From NCBI GenBank assembly GCA_037954325.1, contig JBBMNZ010000001.1, positions 627,265 to 691,264 on the forward strand: a DNA stretch of 64,000 nt. The letters are read 5' to 3'. How positions within the stretch are numbered: the stretch's first letter is position 1; each line of letters starts with the position of its first letter. Below are positions 1-9,650 of this stretch, in pieces. The position numbers were made by a program, and so were the translations under genes. The notes under the pieces were generated by a model. It had not been told where the DNA came from and ran no database searches. It saw only the letters and a list, made by a program, of their open reading frames with translations. Source of the DNA: Fistularia commersonii. Its lineage: Eukaryota; Chordata; Actinopteri; Syngnathiformes; Fistulariidae.

Positions 1-2
1 GC

Positions 3-8
3 TTTATT
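3..8 (-). promoter_or_regulatory. possible glrx2 polyadenylation signal
   Basis: On the minus strand these bases read AATAAA, about 180 nt past the glrx2 stop codon, so a short 3' UTR of 187 down to the window edge is plausible. The cleavage site would lie outside the window. A plus-strand AATAAA also occurs at 92-97; in human the plus-strand gene RO60 ends tail-to-tail with GLRX2, so that one could belong to such a neighbour, but nothing here proves it. Confidence 0.3.
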
Positions 9-186
9 AATAATAACAATGACGATAATAATAATACTGTACATCCCTGGATTTACATGGATGTAAGTCAACATCAACAGTCCATCTGATAAATAAATAT
101 CGCTGTGCCAAGGCGCTGTGTGAGGTGTGAGCTGGAGCAGACGTCCGACGGAGTCGGGAGTCGAGCAGAACCAGGAGAGTGGACGG

Positions 187-354
187 TCATTGGGTGGATT
201 CGGACCGGTCGCCAGGCGCCGACTCCCCCGACCCCTCCGGGGCACAGCAGGGGGCGCACTGTTGGATCAGGGGTAATAGTTTGCCCTCCTGATGGAGCTG
301 CTTGGTGTCAGAGCCACCGCCAATGCAGTTCCCGTTGATGAAGACTCTTGGAAC
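187..354 (-). CDS. glrx2: glrx2 last coding exon
   Basis: Encodes VPRVFINGNC...SESTQ and the TGA stop at 187-189 (55 residues). It supplies the cis-proline and the glutathione-binding glycine stretch. The acceptor TCTCCAG follows directly on a (TG)n tract (361-401 on the other strand), so there is almost no ordinary polypyrimidine tract. Confidence 0.93.
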   Translation of the reverse strand, partial: VPRVFINGNCIGGGSDTKQLHQEGKLLPLIQQCAPCCAPEGSGESAPGDRSESTQ

Positions 355-2005
355 CTGGAGACACACACACACACACACACACACGCACGCACGCACACAC
401 AGTTACCGATTTGCAGCGTCAGGACAGGGTGGGGGTTTAATCATGTCCAGAGGCAAGAGTTGAACGCCCAGGAAGTTGCTGACTGCAGCCACATCTTGTC
501 ACACAGCCACAGCACCGAGTTGCCCCACGAGCATCTTAAACTCTTTAAAACTGCTTTCATCTGCTGACTGGTCTCATCAGGAACTCCTCTGCTTTTACCT
601 TGTGATTCTTGACTAGCATTAATACACTTTCCTTATCCCGTAACTAGTATATAAGCAACTCTGTCTGCTTGTATTAGTAAATATAACACAACTGCGATTC
701 GACTCTTTCTAATTTCCATTTCTTGACTGCTGCACTCTGTTTGGTTTGAGCATCTCCAGTCATCGGTAAACATCGATCGATTGGCCAGCCTGAAGCTTCT
801 TGTCAAATGATGGAGTTCATTGATGTCCACGAATACTGCTGATACTCCAGGCACGCACACACACGCAAACACACACACCCTGATGAGATGGTCCTCACAT
901 TGACAAGCGCTCAATGTCCAAACAGCACAAAACAACTACTACCATGTTGGAAATATGGAAATCCTTGTTATTGAAAAGGAGAAATGTATATAAATAAAAT
1001 AAAAAACTGTCATTGATTGCACCGATTTATATCTGATCACGTTTTATCATTAATAATCTTGTTGTTTGGGCTATGCTCCCTTCAAGGGCCAGTCACCTGC
1101 CTCCATCAAACCCGGCAGCCAATCACCTGCCTCCATCTAACCCGGCAGCCAATCACCTGCCTCCACCAACTGCATCCATACACCTCCTCCCTGGTCCCCC
1201 TCCAGACCTCCAGCCTGGCCCTCGGACCCTCATTATGAACGTGAAACATGGTCTTGCCCGGTTTAAGCGGAACGAACCATCAGCTTAAAGATGGTCGCCG
1301 TTCAATTCCGTGGGAATTCACGGTTACATCACCGTTGTTGTTGCTGTCATGAGCGTGACCAAACGGAGGCAGCTGTTGGCGTGAAGGTGCCCAGAGATGA
1401 ACACCATGGAGACGGGCTCCGCTTTGCCCGAAAGGAAAGGCGTTCTTACGGTTCTGGCCCCGGTCATCTGGGCCAAGGCCTCCTGCAGCCTCCTCCCGTC
1501 GCCGTGCTCGTCCAGCTCGATCACTTTGTACGTGGCGCCGATTTCCTTGAAGACGTTTTTAGCCATCTTGCAGTACGGGCAGGTGGTCTTGGAAAATATC
1601 ACCACGCAATTCTGGGACACCACCTCCTGTGAAGGACAGGCAGGAGGACGCGTCAACCGTCTGCTTCCGGAAAACACGATGACCTCCGAAGCGCCTCGGA
1701 GGACACAAACACGACACCACGGCTCTCACCCTTTGGCGTATTGATAATCAGGCTTTTCACTGGCTCAGCTCGGAAAATAACCAAACGTGAGCCTGACGGC
1801 TTTTCACGCGAGACGCTTCCGTTCGCTCATGACCTACAGCTTCTCCTCCACCCGGGGTCACCTCGGGCCGCTCACAAGGTCACCAAAGACATGCGAGAAC
1901 CATGTTCGCGGGCGTCAGGACGACCGGGCGCGTACTCACGTGGACGTAGCTGGCGCAGGCGGAGCTGCTCAGACCTCCGGCCGTGCTGGACGTTAGATTC
2001 CCCAT
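187..2005 (-). CDS. glrx2: glutaredoxin 2 (spliced, three coding exons)
   Basis: Dithiol glutaredoxin: uses glutathione to reduce protein disulfides and mixed disulfides; vertebrate Grx2 forms act in mitochondria and cytosol, and several bind an iron-sulfur cluster. Coding exons 2006-1940, 1626-1450 and 354-187 have clean GT-AG borders (donors GTGAGT and GTAAGA; acceptors CTGCAG, TCACAG, CTCCAG), all phase 0, giving 136 residues plus TGA. Visible features: short N-terminus starting MGNLTSS, the redox motif C38-P-Y-C41, the cis-proline TVP motif at 81-83 formed across the last splice junction, and the glutathione-binding GG-SD-type stretch at 93-98. The C-terminal tail is Cys-, Ser- and Gly-rich. 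I chose the ATG at 2005 because it lies one base inside exon 2 and matches the MGN-type start of cytosolic Grx2. Human Grx2 has CSYC; here it is CPYC. A mitochondrial form would need another first exon. Confidence 0.94.
361..401 (+). repeat. (AC)n microsatellite in glrx2 intron 3
   Basis: Interrupted AC/GCAC repeat of about 20 units. On the gene's sense strand it is (TG)n ending four bases before the acceptor AG of the last exon. Confidence 0.95.
402..1072. other. glrx2 intron 3, no recognised feature
   Basis: Most of the 1,095-bp intron 3 (355-1449). It holds a short impure CA tract at 851-880 and moderately AT-rich unique-looking DNA. No exon or RNA gene was recognised. Confidence 0.6.
1073..1215 (-). 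mobile_element. LINE 3'-end fragment with internal 30-bp duplication
   Basis: Reads, on the minus strand, like the 3' end of the reverse-transcriptase repeat at 10417-10730: shared words include CTCCCTTCA, AGCCAATCACCTGCCTCC and CCTCCAGACCTCC. The block 'aacccggcagccaatcacct' is tandemly repeated about 2.5 times with a period near 30 bp. It lies inside glrx2 intron 3. Confidence 0.6.
1450..1626 (-). CDS. glrx2: glrx2 catalytic exon
   Basis: Exactly 59 codons, phase 0 at both ends, from EVVSQNCVVIF to MTGART. It contains the active site TTCPYCKMAK. Acceptor TCACAG|GAGG and donor ACC|GTAAGAA are both good. This is the core of the thioredoxin fold, and the strongest single piece of evidence for the gene. 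Confidence 0.95.
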
Positions 2006-2006
2006 C
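1940..2006 (-). CDS. glrx2: glrx2 first coding exon
   Basis: One UTR base, then 22 codons (MGNLTSSTAGGLSSSACASYVH is split here only as start and end: MGNLTSS ... SYVH). Donor CAC|GTGAGT, acceptor CTCCTGCAG. The Met-Gly-Asn start makes N-myristoylation conceivable, but that is inference only. The 4-5 aligned Ser/Thr residues resemble the low-complexity N-terminus of other Grx2 proteins. Confidence 0.88.
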
Positions 2007-2889
2007 CTGCAGGAGACAGAGGGACAGGGGCAGAGGTGAGACCTGCTGGCTCCTGGTGCTGAGGACCACGCCGGCAGGCAGGGTGGAGCTCGGTGACCTG
2101 AGAGACATGAAGAAGGTGCAGGGGAAGGCCAGGTGGAGGCCGAGGGCCAGCGCCAGCACCAGCACCAGCACCACCGCCGCTCCGCGCACTAGGACACAAA
2201 CGTCCATGGCCGCGGCTCCTGGAGGTCACCGGAAACCCGTTCGCCGCAGGTCCGACCGCGGCCCGGTTAAATAGCCGGTTAATCCGGGATTAGCCGGTAA
2301 CGTGTCTCCGACGAGGAGGTCGGTCTGGAGGGAGGCGCGCCAGACTCCATTGAAAATACACCCGAGTTAGGAAATCGCCCGCCGCAGGGACGGAGGAGAA
2401 CCCGCCGGGACCGGATGGCGGTTCCGGAGGAACACCGGCGTCTTGGTTACCGTTCGGCTTCCGGTCCCAGCCCGTGCCGGTGTTTATCTGCGTCTGGCGG
2501 CGTTTTACTTTCGCGGCCGCCGCGACCGCGCTCGAAGAGCCGCAGAGACGCGGCGGACTCCCCGGTCGGACGTCGGCGGGAATCACGAACCGGTGTGGGC
2601 TTCCTGCGGGGAACGCGGCGTGACGTGAGACGGACTCTTCCGGCGTGAACGTGGGTTCACTTTTGCACGGCGTGACGTCGTCGGCGGGGAGGGGGGGGGG
2701 GGGGGGATTCGATGACGTCTCGTCTTCGCCAAATCTAGACGCCGCACGGCGAACCCGCGGAAGCCGCGGCGCGTTCAGCGGAGCCCGGCGGGATTGACCT
2801 GCGGGAGCCGCTCCGAGCCGCCCGGACGAGACTTCCGGTCCGAGAAAGCATGGCGAACAACCGGGAAAACGGCGCCGGGCCTCACTTAC
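2007..2889 (-). other. glrx2 intron 1
   Basis: Runs from the GTAAGT donor at 2889-2884 to the CTGCAG acceptor at 2008-2007. It is very GC- and CpG-rich, with a run of about 15 G near 2691-2706. It includes an ATG (2205-2207, minus) in good context that opens a hydrophobic reading frame; see findings. Confidence 0.6.
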
Positions 2890-3010
2890 GTGAACACCGG
2901 AAGTGGCCGCGGTCCCTTTGAACGTGACGCCGGCGACGTCACGAGGGGCGTGGCCCCGCGGGGTCCACGTGACGCAACGCCCTCGCCGATGGATCACGCT
3001 CACGCCTTCA
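2300..3010. promoter_or_regulatory. CpG-island promoter of glrx2
   Basis: Dense unmethylated-style CpG content with housekeeping-promoter motifs: ETS-type CTTCCGG/CCGGAAG near 2457, 2636, 2831 and 2899, a CRE-like TGACGTC near 2935, and GC-box-like GGGGCGTGGCC near 2944. The layout fits a TATA-less promoter firing to the left from roughly 2950-3000. Confidence 0.65.
2890..2985 (-). other. glrx2: probable non-coding exon 1 of glrx2
   Basis: The exon end is fixed by a consensus donor (TTCAC|GTAAGTGAG). No ATG occurs on the minus strand from 2990 down to this donor, so it would be 5' UTR. The 5' end is a guess from promoter motifs. The donor pairs with the exon 2 acceptor to give an 882-bp intron. 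Confidence 0.5.
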
Positions 3011-3099
3011 CGCACAGTCCCGCAAGCAAGGAGACAAGCGGATGAGACTTTATCAGATGGCGCCGGGAATCCAACCGTCAACCCTCGGCTGTGCCAGGC

Positions 3100-3295
3100 G
3101 GCGCTGCTTCCTGTCCTTTGGGGTTCACCTGAGGACAGAACATGGGAGATGATCTGGAGATGGACGGAGGGAGGGAGAAGATCTGGGTGGAAGGACGCTG
3201 AGGTTTAGATGAAGACCGGAGAGGTTTATGGATGGTCTTATATGATGAAGCCTGAAGTGTCGGGTCAGCTGGGCTGCAGAGGAGGAACACCTCCG
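3100..3295 (+). mobile_element. LINE reverse-transcriptase 3' fragment
   Basis: Shares the order of words seen in the other copies of this family (…GGACGGAGGGAGGGAGAAGATCTGGGTGGAAGGACGCTGAGG…, then GGTTTATGGATGG), which in better copies encodes the RRMLR…RRWMD part of a reverse-transcriptase C-terminus. Here it is frameshifted and short. Confidence 0.55.
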
Positions 3296-3499
3296 CCGCT
3301 GATGCTGGCGTCCACAGGAGACAGAAGAAAATACTGCTGCTAAAAACTTCAGGGATGTTTTAGCTGATTGTCTGGCATCTTCTTGCAGAGCACCATTTAA
3401 AACCCATCACAGTGACCGGTCAGATGTTCTCTTTGGACAAAATGGGCAGAAGCAGTGAGAAAAAGAGCGACCGAGAGGTCCAGAATCTAATGTCCTGCT

Positions 3500-3690
3500 G
3501 GACCATAGTCCGTGGTTATTATTCCAGCTTCCACCTCCGTGGCGTCCACGTCCTCTTCCTCTTCTTTTCCTTCAACGCTTTTGAGCGTGGAGCTGAAGGT
3601 GCACATCACCATACCGTGGTTCCTCTGCCTGTGGGAATGCTAAGCTAAAAGCTCCCCTGGAGGAGGCTACTTCCTGGAACCAAACCGGAG
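3500..3690 (-). repeat. dispersed repeat, copy 1 (partner at 37.7 kb)
   Basis: The reverse complement aligns with 37640-37835: shared blocks are GGTTCCAGGAAGT, GCCTCCTCCAGGGGA, GAAGAGGAAGA and GTGGAGGTGGAAGCTG-like words in the same order. The family is unidentified. In one frame it reads as an acidic Glu/Asp-rich stretch. Confidence 0.55.
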
Positions 3691-3942
3691 CTGGACACTT
3701 CTTGGACCTGTTCTGTCCAAATGTATCTTCTGCCACTCTCTCATGCACTCTCATTTCAGCCCCGGCATCAGGAGGTTCGCCTCTGACATTTAAAAGTGAT
3801 TTGCCCAGCGGAGCGTTGGACTCATTAGCAGCCCTCGGTAATTGGAATGATACAAGGCTAGCTAGCGCCGCGCAAAAACAAGCTTTTTTTTGGGGGGGGG
3901 GGGGTCTGCAACCTCATTAAGTTTGAATCAAGAGTTGAGCAG

Positions 3943-3944
<2 letters not shown>

Positions 3945-3977
<33 letters not shown>
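3945..3977 (+). repeat. (TG)n microsatellite
   Basis: About 16 pure TG units. It is preceded at 3889-3904 by a T run and a run of ten or more G. Confidence 0.97.
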
Positions 3978-3978
<1 letters not shown>

Positions 3979-4313
3979 CCTGGTTTCTGCTGCCATCTTT
4001 GGACACAAGATGATAACCAGGTGACACACTGGAATCCAAAGCTCTGAAAGCTAACCGATGCTAATTAACACAGTTCAAACCCCAGCGTTGATTTGTACAG
4101 GGTCCCTCATGGGAAGGGGTCTGGGCAGGGGTCCGGACCCTCTGCCCCCCCCCCCCCCCCATCCCCCGGACCCCCTGGTCCCCCCAACCCTCCTGCTGTG
4201 AGCAGGAAAGTGCACAAGAAATCTCTTTTTCCATTAGCGGGCATTCAGTTTCCCAAAAACTGAAATTGAAGGCCGGAAACCTGGCTGGTGAGACCGAGCC
4301 GAGACAGGAGATG

Positions 4314-4344
<31 letters not shown>

Positions 4345-5989
4345 GGTGTCTGGAGGGGAATCAAAGCTGGAACGAATCACCCGTCCTCCCCCCCCCCCTT
4401 CGCCCCCTCGGAGGGGCTCCAGCGCTCCTCCCTCTTCAAAAGGCAGGAGGGAAATGCATTCGTTCAGAATTAATATTTCCCATTTAGCGCGCGGTGCCAG
4501 ACACGGGAGTCGGGGAATCAATCACAAATCTTAAGGTTTGTGATGAGGCAGCACGGGAGCGCTGTTCCTCAAATAACATTTTCTTTTTTTGAAGCCCAGG
4601 GTGGAGATGCATCATGTCAGGAGTGGATTCACGCCGTCGAGCAGATTTATGGTTTCTTTTTGCCTCGGCCCGGGCCTCGTCCAGGCGCAGACTCCGGAAG
4701 TCAAGAGCCTGAGGAGGCGCCCGTGTGAGCGGACACCAAAACCACCCCTGATTGCTTCGCGCCGGGCGGAGCTTCGAGGCGTCAGGGAGGTTTTCCCCCA
4801 GGACGACAGCGACACGGCAGATCAATACGGGATTATTTCAAGCAGGAATCATGAACCCTTGGCACCGCGGGCGGGGGGGCCGGGGTGAGTGCAGCGGCAG
4901 CTCACGGTGAGAGGCCGCCAGGACGCCAGAACATCGGTTAAGTGCTTTGAGAAGGGGGGGTTTGAAATGAGCAAAGTCCACATCCTGTTGCAGATACCGG
5001 CAGCGAGTGTGTTTGGGTTCAGATAGCTGGTGGTTATGGCTTTGCTAAGTGCTTGACCGTATTCTGAGTGATGGCGGCACAAGTCGAGCCCCCCCGATAT
5101 TCTCCAAGTGGACACGGTCTCCTTGCTGCAGTGAGCAGATATTAACCCTCGCTCTTGTAAGCAGTAGAGAAAATGCATGGATGACTGACTGAACATCACG
5201 AGGTTTGAAATCAACCACTCCGGTTTCTCAGAGGAAGAACGTCCCGATGATGAAAACCCACCAAACTTCATTCCATGAAAACACCCCGCATTCAAAAAAA
5301 CTGGGGTGTCCGGTCCTGTGGTGTCACCAGCCCCCCCAACCCGCGCTGCGGCTCGGAGCCGACCAATCGGGGCTCGGCCTCTAATTCCGACTTAGAACTC
5401 CGACATTCTTCAGGGAATAAGACTCGGGGTCGTTCCCGGTGGCAGGGTGTCTTTGGGCGGCCATTAACGTGATCTACATCACGCTGACACATTGACTCCA
5501 GGCTTGCCCTGCGTCGCTGTGACAAACCAGAGGCGGCACGTGGAGCAGGAGGAAGGTGGGAGAAGATGGAGCAGGAGGATCAGGAACAGGAGAAGCAAGT
5601 GGAGGAGGGTCAGGAGGAAGGGGGGACCTGCTGACACAGCGTCTCTCTGGTTTCTGCATCTATTTGTGATCCAGGCCCGTCCGGGATATTAGCAGTTTTT
5701 TTCATGCCCCCCGTTTGTGTCCCCGCACGGCGTCCTGGGGGGTTTCTGAGGAACACGGGGACGAGAACCTGCTGCCGAAGTGGAAACCTGTCCATCACAC
5801 TGACGCCAAAAATACATTCACCGGCGTCAGCTGTTAGACCAGATAGAGGAGAGTGGACCGGAGGTGAGACACCTTCTGCTAAATGAAGCTGCGAGAACTG
5901 TTCTCGCCTTCTGGGCGCTGAACCCGGTTCCCTCCCTGTCTTGCAGAACATCTGCTCGGAGAACTTGTGCACGCACAGCTGGTCTTTGC
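3978..5989. other. gene-free stretch
   Basis: No exon recognised. It contains a C run (about 4146-4160), a (CA)n tract (4319-4344), a purine-rich patch at 5530-5620 with repeated GGAGCAGGAGGA-like words and mostly unique-looking DNA between. Longer reading frames here are short, lack known motifs and overlap on both strands. Confidence 0.6.
4319..4344 (+). repeat. (AC)n microsatellite
   Basis: Thirteen AC units. Confidence 0.97.
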
Positions 5990-6165
5990 CAGAAGGTCGC
6001 TGGCTGGATTCCCACAGGGGGCCTTTCTGTGTGGAGTCTGCCTCTTCTCCCCAACATCTGCGAGGGGTTCCTCCAGGCTCCATCCACAGTCCAAACACAG
6101 GCGGGAGGTTCCAGAGGTGTGATTGAATGGTTGTGTGTCTATGTGACACGTGGCTGACAGAGTGA
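5990..6165 (+). mobile_element. S element (short interspersed repeat), plus copy
   Basis: Shows the family's word order: AGAAGGTCGCTGGCTGG, GGCCTTTCTGTGTGGAGTCT, TCTCCCC…CTGCG, GGGTTCCTCC, CACAGTCCAAACA and GTGTGATTGAATGG. Such sequences are very common in fish genomes and are probably short non-autonomous elements; the exact class is uncertain. Confidence 0.65.
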
Positions 6166-6189
6166 ATTTTGTATCTCTACATGATCTAC

Positions 6190-6310
6190 ATATTCTCCCT
6201 AATCCTCACACAGACATACAGCCATTCACCCTTTCATTCACACGTCTCCCAAGAACCTCCTGCATGTTTTAGGACTGTCGGAGGAGCCTGGAGAACCCGG
6301 AGGTACCCCA
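6190..6310 (-). mobile_element. S element, minus copy
   Basis: Inverse orientation of the same family (CCATTCACCCTTTCATTCACAC, CTCCTGCATGTTTTAGGACTG, GGAGAACCCGGAGG). It lies head-to-head with the preceding plus copy, making an imperfect inverted pair. Confidence 0.6.
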
Positions 6311-6859
6311 CGCTTAAATTAAAAATCATTCGATGAAACATTTTTATTCTGAGTAACGGCTGGGGTTTTAAAACCCTCAAACACGACTTGTTTCATTTGC
6401 CTGGGTGAAAATATGACTACATTGTCCAAACACGTATCGAACGACAGGCTCGCGTATTTCTCCGACATAGACGACCGCTTTGGGCCGAGACTCCGATACT
6501 TAAGAAATATCTCACTCGTAGCCTCCATTGATCAGAGCGTAGCTCTCGGCCATCACTTGATCGAGTGCTGTGGAGTTTATGCTTAACAGGCATTTGGCAG
6601 CGCTTGCGATAATTCATTTTCAGTCACTTTGTCGATGAGTTAACACTGAAATCCATAGCACTTATCACGGGGGTAAATAAAGTGCGTGTCAGTGCCGTTT
6701 TTCACATTGGAACTGGATATTTATGTGTTTGGGAGCCGTCAGACGGCGTCCGGACGCCATGTCGGCTCTGCAGGAGCCCGCTGCGCTGTTTTAACTTGAT
6801 TCATTTTGCTGTTATTTTGGTTCAATATGAACGGGATTGTCAGGAATGTCGCACGGAGC
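6311..6859. other. AT-rich unique stretch
   Basis: Balanced, low-repeat DNA with an AT bias. No exon, RNA gene or known repeat was recognised. It could be non-coding conserved sequence, but that needs an alignment. Confidence 0.4.
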
Positions 6860-7090
6860 TGATAACGGGGAGCCAATCCCAGCTGACGCCGAGTGATAAG
6901 CCACTTTCATAATCTGAACCGCTCACCTGTCAATCACAGGGCCACCTATGGAGACATCCAACCATTCACCCTCTCATTCACACCCACGAATGTTTACCGT
7001 CTTCGGTGAACCTGCTGGCTATTTTTGGCCTGCGGCAGGAGGATGGAGAACCTGGAGAGAACCCACGCAGGCATGAGGGAGAACATGCAT
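6860..7090 (-). mobile_element. S element, minus copy
   Basis: Contains GGAGCCAATCCCAGCTGA, CACCTGTCAATCACAGGGCC, GAGACATCCAACCATTCACC and GGAGAACCTGGAGAGAACCC, in the order expected for a nearly complete reverse copy. Confidence 0.7.
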
Positions 7091-7850
7091 CTGACATTTA
7101 TTCACGATCTATGTCAGCGTAGTGCATTTTTAATGGACACAGTGTAAAGTGCATTAGGCATCGTAAACCCTGCAGTTCCTTATTCCAGGATACACACAGA
7201 CACACACACACACACACTCACACAAGCAGCTAAAACAGCTGGGCATTTTCCCTTTTACAGTCACCTGAACAGAAGAGATTACAAACAGGAACACAAGCGT
7301 TACAGTACCACCAGCCCGCCCCCCAGCATGGAGCCATGTTTTTGGCCTGCGTATATTCGTACAAGGAAATTACAAATCTAGGAAAATCTGTTTTTGTTTA
7401 TAACAATACAGAGTTCAGAGCAGCTGGTGTCCTGTGTCACGTGTCCTGTCCTTTTAAGGATGATGCATTCGTGGAAGCAACGAATATCGCAGAATGTTCC
7501 CGTTAGCACAAGCTAATCCCGAGTTTGGAGCAGTGAGCCACTGAAATGCCTTTTTTTCTTGCAGCTGGGGAAAAGAGGGACGGTATTCTGCGACCTGCTC
7601 GTGTCTCACCGGAGCTGGAGAGGCGTCTTTTCTCCATGCTGACGCTGAGACATCGATTTGGGTTCACCGCCACGCCGCCAAAGTCACCTTGCAGCCGGAG
7701 CTATGGGAGGAAACGTGGTATTCAAAGCAAAGGCACGGCGCGTTTTTGTTTTTGAGACGACTGGCGTTAAGTTTGCACATTCTTATTTTTTTATGAGTAA
7801 AGGTCATTGCTTCACAGGTTGAATCTCTCCTCAAGATGTTGTGTTCTTGG
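7091..7850. other. gene-free stretch
   Basis: An impure CA tract sits at 7191-7225. A good plus-strand acceptor-like site (T-rich tract, TTGCAG) ends at 7565 and is followed by an open frame of about 65 codons with no recognisable motif and no convincing donor. I do not call an exon. Confidence 0.5.
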
Positions 7851-7860
7851 CACGCACACA

Positions 7861-7918
<58 letters not shown>
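7851..7918 (+). repeat. (CA)n microsatellite with CG interruption
   Basis: About 33 dinucleotide units, with a CGCGCG interruption at 7871-7877. The alternating purine-pyrimidine run could form Z-DNA. Confidence 0.97.
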
Positions 7919-7920
<2 letters not shown>

Positions 7921-8109
7921 GGTTTTACTGGCATTTATCCTTGTATTGTAGTGTTTATTATGGAGTCAAACTGTTGGTGTTCTTGTGTTACCAACCTGAG
8001 GGGGAGCCGGGCCTGCAGACACTCTCCCTGCAGAGTCCCAGGAGCCTGGAGGGGAAAGAGGGTTTATTTATTTATTCGTATGCGCCAGAATAAGGAAACA
8101 CTTTTCTTC

Positions 8110-8420
8110 TGACGACAGAGCTTTCAAGATTCAATGTTATTATTGTCATACTCGTGATAAGAAATGCTGATTCAGACCACGCAATGAAATTCTTACTTTG
8201 TACACTTCCTTCAGCTTACAGAGACGTAATATAAGAATAGTACAAATGGTAAGTACATTATTGAGCACCGGTAATTCAAGTACACAAAGAGTACTAACGA
8301 AGAAACGAATTACAAAGTAATATAAATGAAGGAGAGGGAGTAAAGTGGTTTTTCTGCTGTGTGTGAGGAGTTCAGGGGTTTGACAGCCTGTGGGGAAAAG
8401 CTTTTACCTTCTGCAACATC
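8110..8420 (-). mobile_element. LINE 3'-UTR-like fragment
   Basis: Words such as TTATTATTGTCATA, GCAATGAAATTCTTACTTTG and AGGAGTTCAGGGGTTTGACAGCC…GGGGAAAAGC are those seen at 3' ends of abundant fish non-LTR elements. Orientation is inferred by comparison with those. No coding part is present. Confidence 0.5.
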
Positions 8421-8426
8421 TATCAC

Positions 8427-8457
8427 ACTAAACACATGTGTTACACATGTGTTTAGT
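8427..8457. repeat. 31-bp near-perfect palindrome
   Basis: Two perfect 15-bp arms (ACTAAACACATGTGT and its reverse complement) separated by one base. It sits between a LINE-like fragment and a (CA)n tract. Confidence 0.9.
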
Positions 8458-8463
8458 ATGTGA

Positions 8464-8464
<1 letters not shown>

Positions 8465-8525
<61 letters not shown>

Positions 8526-8533
8526 CACACACA
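8465..8533 (+). repeat. (CA)n microsatellite
   Basis: About 34 CA units with one G interruption near the 3' end. Confidence 0.97.
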
Positions 8534-8959
8534 GGGCATCCTGGTACTGAAGCTGAGCTGTTTAACTCCTGACATCCAGATGCTATGCGTCACGGTTAGC
8601 TGGCATTACTGATGCGACATGAAGTTACCAACCAAATCAAATATCTATGAGACCTATTTCCATTTTCTTCCTCTACGAACATTTAAGTCTACTTCCACGG
8701 AGAAAAGCCGCTGTTTAACGGTCAACATGACAGAAACGAGCCAAAACAGCTGACTCATTTTCAGCTAGCTCCGGAGTTAGCATTGACCTCGACGCGAGCT
8801 AGCTAGCTAGCTGGCTAGCTTGACACCGGACATGGACAAGACCACAAAAAAAAAAAAAAAAACGGCCAGTTTCTTACCGGCCATTTCAAATGCGAAATGG
8901 CCGTTTGACGCGGACACCAGAGCGCCCGGATCGGTGTAATCCGGCGCACATCTCCTCAC

Positions 8960-9009
8960 CTGCCGGCGGAGCGGCGGCTAGCGAACGGTTCCTTCGGCTT
9001 CGGCGCCAT
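8960..9009 (-). CDS. candidate first coding exon, gene unknown
   Basis: An ATG (9009-9007) in a YY1-like AATATGGCGCC context in CpG-rich DNA opens MAPKPKEPFASRRSAG and ends at a strong donor (GGCAG|GTGAGG, 8959-8958) with two bases left over. Two leftover bases plus the G that begins glrx2 exon 2 would make AGG and continue in frame into MGNLTSS, so this could be an alternative upstream glrx2 first exon. Equally it could be a first exon of an unrelated gene or chance. I recognise no protein with this N-terminus and found no further exons. Confidence 0.25.
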
Positions 9010-9089
9010 ATTGGTTCGTCCGGAGGGCTGGCGGCCGGAGCAGCGGCCGCAGGAGCCGGCGCGACAGCGACACCTAGCGGCGACAAATG

Positions 9090-9374
9090 GTATCACACCG
9101 AGGAGTGACTTCTAAAATCATAGGAAGAATAAATGCTGTTGAATGGAGGGTTGAGTGAAAAAGACAAGATAAATATGGGAGTATTTCTACGCTGTCAGCA
9201 CCTGTTTTTTATTTACTTTCATCAGAATCTATCTTCCAACCCTTCACACCTGCACAGGTAATGCCTTGGCGTTATCACAGCGACAGCGTCTTATTGGCAG
9301 CTTTGTGTTACATTCACTTTTGCAGGATTTTAATTGTTGAGCTCTTAGTTCAAGGTGCAGCGTTTCACCCCGCC
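9090..9374. other. gene-free stretch
   Basis: AT-leaning unique DNA after the CpG-rich patch. No feature recognised. Confidence 0.4.
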
Positions 9375-9650
9375 CTTCACAGCGAGAAGGTTCTCGGTAG
9401 GATTCTCAGGTGGGTAGTGCTTTCTGTGTGGAGTCTCCATGTTCTCCCTGTGTCTGCGATGGGGTTCCTCATGGTTCTCCGGGTTCCTCCCGCAGTCCAA
9501 ACCCCGGTGTGTGAATGGTTTATGGTGTGAATGGTCTCTATAGGAGGCCCTGACATTGGTGAACAGTGAACCCGCCTCCGGTCCGATGACAGCTGGACAG
9601 GCTCCAGCCCCCTGCGACCCTGAACACAGGAGAAGCATTATAGATAACAA
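9375..9650 (+). mobile_element. S element, nearly full plus copy
   Basis: One of the most complete copies. It has, in order, CACAGCGAGAAGGTTCTCGG, TTTCTGTGTGGAGTCTCCAT, GTTCTCCCTGTGTCTGCG, TCTCCGGGTTCCTCCCGCAG, a GTGTGAATGG stretch, then GACAGCTGGACAGGCTCCAG, CCTGCGACCCTGAACACAGG and a GAAGGAATGAAT tail. About 275 bp, no coding capacity. Confidence 0.75.

Noticed and set aside
2290..3081. 263-codon frame across the glrx2 promoter
   Set aside because: CpG-island composition leaves few stops; it crosses the proposed exon 1 donor and has no motif.
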